Source: Theobroma cacao (taxonomy: Eukaryota > Streptophyta > Magnoliopsida > Malvales > Malvaceae). Taken from it: 64,000 nt of DNA. The DNA is taken from NCBI RefSeq assembly GCF_000208745.1, contig NC_030858.1, positions 9,351,739-9,415,738 on the forward strand, read 5' to 3'. The stretch's first letter is position 1; each line of letters starts with the position of its first letter. The translations under genes and the position numbers were made by a program. Shown one piece after another: positions 57,961 to 64,000 of this stretch. Below the pieces are notes generated by a model. The model saw only the letters and a list, made by a program, of their open reading frames with translations, ran no database searches and was not told the DNA's origin.

Positions 57961-58200
57961 ATGCTTGATTTGAATTTAAGAAGTGTTACCAATGGTTCCA
58001 ATTCCTTGGATGATACCTTTTGAGTTATCACCAAAAGAGGCACTACCACCACTTTTCTTTTTATCAAGCTTGACAAACGAAGTTCCATTTCCATTCATGT
58101 ACTTTGAACAGCCACTATCCAAGTACCAAGGTTGTCTCTTCTTTGGTTGAGCTTTCAAACATTGTTCTTTTTCCACTTGCTCAAACTACAAAACAATTTT
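57961..58200 (-). pseudogene. Copia protease
   Basis: PWYLDSGCSKYMNGNGTSF (58065-58125) has the catalytic D-S-G and corresponds to WYMDSGCSRHTTGN in the other copia element. GIIQGIGTIGN follows. A stop at 57976 ends the readable part, and integrase does not follow. Confidence 0.82.
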
Positions 58201-59496
58201 TCATTTCTTTTTCAAAAGTACCCATACTTTGAAGGGTCTTTAGGGGTTAGTAGGTACATAAAAACCTTTAGGCTCCCAAACCATCTTGGTTTTCGGAAGT
58301 TATGACCCTTATGATAACAATCATAAAAGGTATAACCTCTATTGCCATAAACATAACAATGGAATGAAGATGCATCATTTTTCCTTCTAAAAACAACATT
58401 TCTTTTTGGTTTTTGCTCTTTGTACAACTTTAGTTTTGATCTCTCTTCTAACCTTTAAGAGCAACATTCTTATCCAATGCCTTTTGCAAGGCCTCAATTT
58501 TGCTCTTAGTTCCAACTTTAAAGATTCAAATTTTGTTTTGGAATACTCTAGCGCAATTTGGAAAACATGTCTTTAATCAAAATCAAATTTAAAATCACAT
58601 TTAATCTTTTCTAATTTATCCTCTAAAGATAAAGTTTTCTTTTTCAAAACCTTATATTTTAAAGTTAACTTCTCAAATTCAATATATAAACAATCATACT
58701 CATTTTGAAATTCATCATAAAAAAATTAGATAACTCAAAAATTACCTCATAGTTCTTCATCTTTGGCTATCAAGCAAAAGTTGGTTTTTACCTCTATTTC
58801 TTCTTTAGTTTCCTTCCTTTCTTCTTCTTTTTCTTCTTTTCCTTCATCCCTTGCTCACATGTGATGAGTGAGCCACATATCTCATTTAGGGTGATGACAT
58901 TAAAATCTTTGGCTTCTCGAATTGTTGTCACCTTTTGTTTCCAAGCCTTTTATAAGCTTTTAAGCAACATCTTTACCACTTCATGTTCAGGAATTTCTTT
59001 CCTAAGTTGCTTAAGCATGTTGACAATGTTGGTGAACTGATCATACATGGTTATGTCTTTTCTTGGTCCCATCTTGAGCATCTCGTAGCTATGAGTGAAA
59101 AGAGCAATATTAGACTCCTTAACTTGTAAAATCCCTTCATAAATGATCTTCAACTTCTCCTAGATTTCTTTAACTGTTGTACAAGTAGAAACTTTCTTGA
59201 ACTCATTGAAATTTAGTGCACAATGGAGAGTGTTTATAGCTTTGAAGTTTATTTGCACTTTTCTCATTTCAACTTCAGTCCACTTATTTCTAGTTTTAGT
59301 AGTTTTCTCACTAATTACAAGATCAAATTTTGTAAAAAACATAAGGACCTCTAGTGATGACATCCCACATTCTATAATCAACAGCCTTTATGTAGATAGA
59401 GATCCTAGTACTCCAGAATTCGTAGTTTATTTCATCAAATAGAGGAAGCCCATTTGTGGATTGCCCTTCTACAATGTTAAAACTTTGGGTAGCCAT
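58201..59496 (-). pseudogene. Copia gag
   Basis: Starts at the ATG 59494-59496 (MATQSFNIVEGQSTNGLPLFDEINYEFWSTR in two blocks), matching the other copia gag at 8802. 59160-59381 carries WTEVEMRKVQINFKAINTLHCALN. 58950-59153 has ALFTHSYEMLKMGPRKDITMYDQF and VVKMLLKSL. A Lys/Glu-rich coiled-coil segment lies at about 58560-58860. The second zinc knuckle is degenerate (C-Y-V-Y-G-N-R-G-Y-T-F-Y-D-C, 58310-58355), having lost one Cys and the His. Stops at several points. Confidence 0.85.
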
Positions 59497-59533
59497 TAGA
59501 TCTACCCCTTAAGATGTTAAGCCTAAATTTTAA

Positions 59534-59552
59534 GGGTCAGGCTTTGATACCA
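59534..59552 (-). other. Copia primer binding site, tRNA-iMet type
   Basis: Minus strand TGGTATCAAAGCCTGACCC, two bases inside the 5' LTR. One difference from the canonical TGGTATCAGAGC. Confidence 0.85.
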
Positions 59553-59554
59553 TT

Positions 59555-61538
59555 TGTTGGTCCCAATAGAGTGTTAGAGGGGGATGAATAGCACTTTAAA
59601 GAAATTTGATGGAAACTTTTAAGGTTGAAGAACTTTTAAAGGATTTTGAAAAGAAGAGTTCAAAACTTGTAAAGGTAGAAAATACCAAGTAAAAAGAAGT
59701 GGACAAAACACAAGTATTTATAATTGTTCGATCCCTTTGACCTACATTCATTACCTTGATCTCCTAATCAAGAATTTTCAATCGAACTTCATTAAACCAA
59801 TGGAATTGATAGCTTCTACCAAATTTTTACAAGGAGAGCTTTCTAACCCAAGCTCAAAACTCGTACAAGATTCCCTATGCTTTCCTAAGCTTAGTCTACC
59901 CCCTTAAAGTGTCTCTCACACTCTAAGTAAACAAGAAATAGAGAAAAATGAAGTACAATTGATCACTTAGCTGATCTAAGATGTATAAAGTTAAGCTCAA
60001 AAACGTTTTGCAAAGGATGTGAGTTAAATACAAGTTTAAAGAAAACGTTTTTGGTTTTTTAAGCTCAAATCACTTTGGATGGCTTATCTCCACCATTTTT
60101 GACCATTTGAACCTCTATTTACACTTGGAGGATAGTTTCTAGCTATTAGAAATAGTTTTGGAGTAGAAATAGTTGTTATTTTGTCTTTTAGTGACTCTTT
60201 TCAAATAGACATAAAGAGTTTCGTTAACTAGTTACAAGTAGGCTCTAACTGATTAACCTTTTTTTGACTTGCCCTATTAGGTAGCTCTGTTCATAGTGTT
60301 AACCAAGTAAGAAATCTATATTTTCAAAGTTCTCTATCCAGTAAACTTCCTTTAATTGGTTAACCCTCCCATTAACTGATTAAGGCTTTACTTCCTTCAA
60401 CTTTAATCGATTAACATCAGCTTTAATCAATTAGAAAATCTTTGAATTTGAATTTCTCCATTTTAGCTTCCTTTAACAGTCAACGTTTTTTTAAATTTAG
60501 ATTTTTGGTGCTTGAAGGTACTTCAGGTCTTATGTTCTAACCGAATAATCCCATTCCTTAGTCGATTAACATGCCTCTATCTTTAACTTCTGGCACTTTC
60601 TAAATCAGTTAAGCTTGGTGTTAACTGATTAAGACTTTTTTGTTTTGCTTTTATTCAGCGCCTATTTATGCCTTAACTGGTTAAGTCTTCATGTTAACCA
60701 ATTAATAGTTTTCTGTCTTCACTAATCACTTTCTTCTTTCTTTCTTTAATTGATTAACCTATCTTCAAAATTAGCAAGCTTCTTGACTTGCCTTTAATTA
60801 ACAAATATATTAAAGAATTTAAGCTTTCTTCTGCACACTTAAATAATATAATTAGACACCAATGAATGGGAATGTTTTGTTATCATAAAAAATACATGAA
60901 GTCAACATTCTCTCTCTCTTATTTTGAATGATGACAAAACACTCATAGGTTAAGAATGCAATGTATATGTTTAATATGAATGCTTTAAATCTTTACGCAT
61001 AATGAGGATTGCTCCCCCTTGGTTAATGCATCTACTTTTCTTTAAAGATTTACAATAAAATATTTATAATATCCATAGTAGCTAAACAAGATATACAATA
61101 TCCATAGTAACTGAGCAAGATATATTGAATATCCCTAATAATTAGTACATAATATTCAACAAAACCATAACTAAGCATCACACACATAAATTTAACATAA
61201 AGACCTATCAAACTCTATTTAACTTAATTTTCCTTCTCCCTCTTTTTGTCATCATTAAATAAGATATTCAAAACTCCCCTTTATTGAGTGCATTTAGATT
61301 TTTCTTTAATCTTTAAATTAGACTTTAATGACTAGGGAATCATAAGCACTCATACAACTAAGTCATACAAGCTTATAGATATAGTTCAATAAATTCAAGA
61401 GTCAAGCTTGTAACTATGCAAGAACAAATATATGAGAGTTAAATCATTTCAAGAACTTGTCAAGGATCACTCAAATAATGTTTAAATAAATTTGATCATT
61501 TTTTCATAATCAAAACTATAATAATTTTAGAGCTAACA
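59555..61538 (-). repeat. Copia 5' LTR, 1984 bp
   Basis: Direct repeat of 53023-55024, ending AGCTAACA. The TATA region is TGTAAATA at 60116-60123, one base different from the 3' LTR. Palindrome cluster at about 60228-60770. Confidence 0.92.
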
Positions 61539-62641
61539 AGTTCCACCTAGTTGGAACATCTTATTTTAAGCCTCTTTTTGCATTCAAATGCATTATGTTC
61601 ACGCACTCCAGAAACGTTTGCTTTTTCTCTGTAGAACATTTCATGTACTTAATACTTTCCCTCACTTTTCGATAACACTATCAACTTCTTTCAAACCATT
61701 TTGCACAATCATATTAACAAAATGAGCATAACATCTTATATGAAAAACTTACTACCTCCTAAAAGTGGCTTTACCATATTCAAATGCACTTTCAACTTTT
61801 AAATAAAAGTATCATTTGCAAAAGCATTATCCAATGTCATTGAAAACAATTTACTTTCAATTCCTTATTCAATTAACAGTGCATGAACCTTTTCACTCAA
61901 CGCAACTCCATTATATGGAAGTAGCATAAAGGAAAAACTAAAGATTATTTTCTATAGAACCTAATTTTTGTCAACAAAATTAGCAGCAAGACATATATAC
62001 TCATCAGTAGTGACAGAAGTCCAAAAATCAGAAGTCAAACAAATCTTACTAGGTGTTTCATGAAGCAAGCTTTTTATCTCACATACTTCTTTTTTATATA
62101 TCTTAAGTATATTAGCTTTAATGAGGTTCCTAGAGAACAAAACAACATTCTCACACAAATGAGTCAACACAATCCTCATGCCATTAATACACTCCACAAA
62201 TGATAAAAACAAATTATGCATCATAATTGCAGCTACCACTAATTCATGAAACTTTTCAAGATCAAACTTTGAATTCCTCATTAACATTGAACCATGTTCT
62301 TTAGAAAAAATCATCTAACCTATATCACGTGTGTCTCTCCTAACACATTTTTCATTATGACGTTTCATATTACTTGTCCCATACTTGCTTTCACAATTTA
62401 GAACATAGCCACGAGGCTTGCACTTTGTTTGCAGTTTTCCATCAATTGGGTTCTTTTCTGACAAACGTTCAAAAAAGGTCCAAACTTTTGAAGTTAACTC
62501 TTTTTTTTTTTTACATTGGCATGGCTTTTCTCCATCAATCTATTCTGCCTCAACCTCATTTATCTTTACACAATCATTAGTAGTTTCCCCTACAAAATGA
62601 ACATTCGATTCAAGAGAAATATCAAGATTGTTAGATTCCAT
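61539..62641 (-). pseudogene. hAT transposase, N-terminal half with BED finger
   Basis: Begins at an ATG (62639-62641; MESNNLDISLESNVHF). A BED zinc finger follows at about 62345-62490: VWTFFERL, then C-K-P, and GTSNMKRHNEKC, with one of the paired Cys positions altered. VRRDTRDIG and FDLEKFHELVVAAIMMHNL (62230-62340) lead into the RNase-H-like catalytic core. LTSDFWTS (about 62010) keeps the first catalytic Asp. After stops comes the region with FLECVNIMHLNAK and, at 61540-61560, DVPTRWN, which is the exact point where the copia entered. Transposase binds the terminal repeats and cuts the element out. Internal stops make this copy inactive. Confidence 0.87.
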
Positions 62642-62866
62642 CTGCAAACATCAACAGCATAAATAACATCAGTAAGCAAAAATATGCAGCACTATAAAAA
62701 CATGCATAAGATGATAAGCAATATGCTCATGAAAAGAAATAGAGCACACAACAGCAAGCCAAAAATAAATAAAAATTTTCATCTTTCATCTTTGCAGAAT
62801 AACATAATAGTAATAATGTTCTACATGTTTTTTACATTAGTCTAAAATTGACTAGCAAATTAGAGT
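62642..62866 (-). other. hAT 5' non-coding sequence
   Basis: Region upstream of the transposase ATG. Contains 'tttgcag' type sequences but no recognisable terminal repeat before the gypsy LTR begins. Confidence 0.5.
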
Positions 62867-64000
62867 TGTCACGACCCGGAACTCCCATTGAGCCTGTGTC
62901 AACCGCCGCGAGGTCCCTATAGGCACTCATTACCCCGAATGCCGATCGAAACCCTGCAAGGCTTAGCATCAGCTTTCGCATCTCTCCGGTGATCGACAGT
63001 TATTAAATCTCACATTTCAAGAAATTTTAAGTCATTTCCAAATCAAAACAATAAAATATTACTTTCTGGCTCACAGGGGCATTTTCGTCATTTTTCTTCA
63101 AAAATATCAAAACTAGCCAAAATTATAGTATAAAAGCTAAATATATTCATACATACTTTAAATCAAATAACTGAAGAATAAAATTACTTTTACAGCGACA
63201 CGTGGGCCCTCAACTGACTAAGAAGATGTAGGGCTACGAACTCTTACTTTCTAGGATGCAACTCCGAGATTAATTCTCATCTTAATCAACTATCAACAAA
63301 CTGTCCTGAGCCTTAAAAATGTATAGGAAGAATGGGTGAGATTTTATAATCCCAGTGAGTAAACAGATACCATCTAAAGTATCTAAAGCCGAGTAAATAG
63401 AGACAATAAAATATCCCATCCCAATATGCATTTCATAACTTAGAAATTTATTCCATCCTATGAAAACAATTATAATTCAATTAAAATGATTTTCAAGGCT
63501 TATGTTTCTCATAAAATTTGGCTCATGCCAAAACTCATCCTCGGGGATACTTGATCGTCATCAAAGCATCCACTCGAGTCCGCCAAGGCTATTAAAACAA
63601 CTTATTCATATAAAACAGTCGTCCCTTGGCATTGGCTGAATCTCACTTTCACGTGGTGGTAAATCGTGAAGTGGACTCAAACACTTCCATAAGAGTTACC
63701 CTACGCGCCTCTTCCACAGAGGTAAAATAAATTAGCCGGGTTTACCGAGCTCTTCTAATAGGATGGTCCACGAAAACCCTCCACTGCAGTGTAGGTCAGC
63801 CCCACCATAATCATAAAATAGTTTAACAGCATAACAAGGTAATTTTTTTTATAATAACTAATTTGCACGGCAAACCACAATTCATGTAATTTCAATACAA
63901 TAAACCAGCCAAGCATGCTCACACTATCATAAGCCATTTGAATTAAAAATACAATTCATACTTAACAACCACAGTCTCCATGTACTCTATTTAAAAAAAA
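62867..64000 (-). repeat. Gypsy LTR, partial, runs off the window
   Basis: Opens TGTCACGACCCGG, the complement of the GGGTCGTGACA ending common to Del/Tekay-like LTRs. Compare GGGTCATGACA at 36495 and TGTCATGATCC at 4280. It shows the usual LTR landmarks ('cccagtgagtaaacagata' near 63350). No coding content; the 60-codon minus frame at 63755-63937 is not supported. Whether it is a solo LTR or a full element cannot be told. Confidence 0.7.

Larger units (their letters stand above)
53023..61538 (-). mobile_element. Ty1/copia SIRE/Maximus-like element, two LTRs, pol largely deleted
   Basis: LTRs 53023-55024 (3') and 59555-61538 (5') surround primer site, gag and protease on the minus strand. 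The flanks are AGTTA (53018-53022) and AGTTC (61539-61543), a 5-bp duplication with one change. It sits inside the hAT transposase gene. Integrase, RT and RNase H are not found. Between protease and the 3' LTR there is about 3 kb of AT-rich, purine-tract-bearing sequence. Gag resembles that of the copia at 5316-17448, so they are related families. Confidence 0.92.
51180..62866 (-). mobile_element. hAT element with transposase gene, split by a copia element
   Basis: The left end TAGAGGTGGCAAGTT resembles the terminal repeats of the two other hAT copies. The next 400 bases share their subterminal sequence. The transposase gene runs on the minus strand from 62641 to 51863 and is interrupted by the copia 53023-61538. 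The right terminal repeat is not seen; a gypsy LTR begins at 62867, so the 5' end of the element probably lies beyond it. Confidence 0.85.

Noticed and set aside
1..64000. tRNA, rRNA or other structural RNA genes
   Set aside because: The only tRNA-like sequences are primer binding sites and the A/B boxes of the SINE. No complete cloverleaf or rRNA segment was recognised by eye; a dedicated scan was not possible.

Overview
The window is plant nuclear DNA, most likely from a eudicot. It is A+T-rich and built almost entirely of transposable elements nested in one another. I find no host gene that I can defend. The elements are typical of higher-plant heterochromatin: Ty3/gypsy Del/Tekay-like and Athila-like elements, Ty1/copia SIRE/Maximus-like and Tnt1-like elements, L1-type LINEs with a plant-type RNase H, a tRNA-derived SINE, a hAT family related to RICESLEEPER, a MITE and a LARD-like non-autonomous LTR element. 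Nearly every reading frame carries stops or frameshifts, so this is an old, decaying repeat block, plausibly pericentromeric. Some LINE fragments recall repeats from Malvaceae genomes, but the species cannot be fixed from this sequence.

1-19152: a Del/Tekay-like gypsy element on the minus strand (integrase, RNase H, reverse transcriptase, protease, gag, primer site, 5' LTR). Its LTR is split by a SIRE-like copia element (5316-17448). That copia carries a 2.2-kb hAT element in its 5' LTR and a 92-bp SINE inside its reverse transcriptase. It also keeps an envelope-position third ORF (14116-15704). 19153-20255: LINE 3' fragments in opposite orientations. 20693-21210: a MITE. 22014-24491: a LARD-like element with two LTRs, PBS and PPT. 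24492-27997: AT-rich DNA with fragments of DNA transposons and a LINE 3' end.

27998-30072: the 5' half of a Tnt1-like copia, cut by an Athila-like gypsy element (30073 to about 41382). The Athila element is itself interrupted by three solo LTRs: 30120-31548 in its LTR, 33964-36495 in gag, and 37194-38625 between gag and protease. 41383-51179: a LINE graveyard containing ORF1 with an RRM (minus), RT/zf-RVT/RNase H of a second LINE (minus), and ORF1 tail plus endonuclease start of a third (plus). It is interrupted by a 2.8-kb solo gypsy LTR and a 720-bp hAT element.

51180-62866: a transposase-bearing hAT element (minus strand, BED finger and dimerisation domain) whose coding region is cut by a second SIRE-like copia (53023-61538). 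The copia has two LTRs and a 5-bp target duplication. 62867-64000: start of another gypsy LTR.

Most informative: (a) three hAT copies of one family, one with transposase and two without; (b) several insertions readable to the base through target duplications and restored frames; (c) different LTR families that each carry their own cluster of short palindromes, a pattern I cannot explain by coding or by known retroelement signals.
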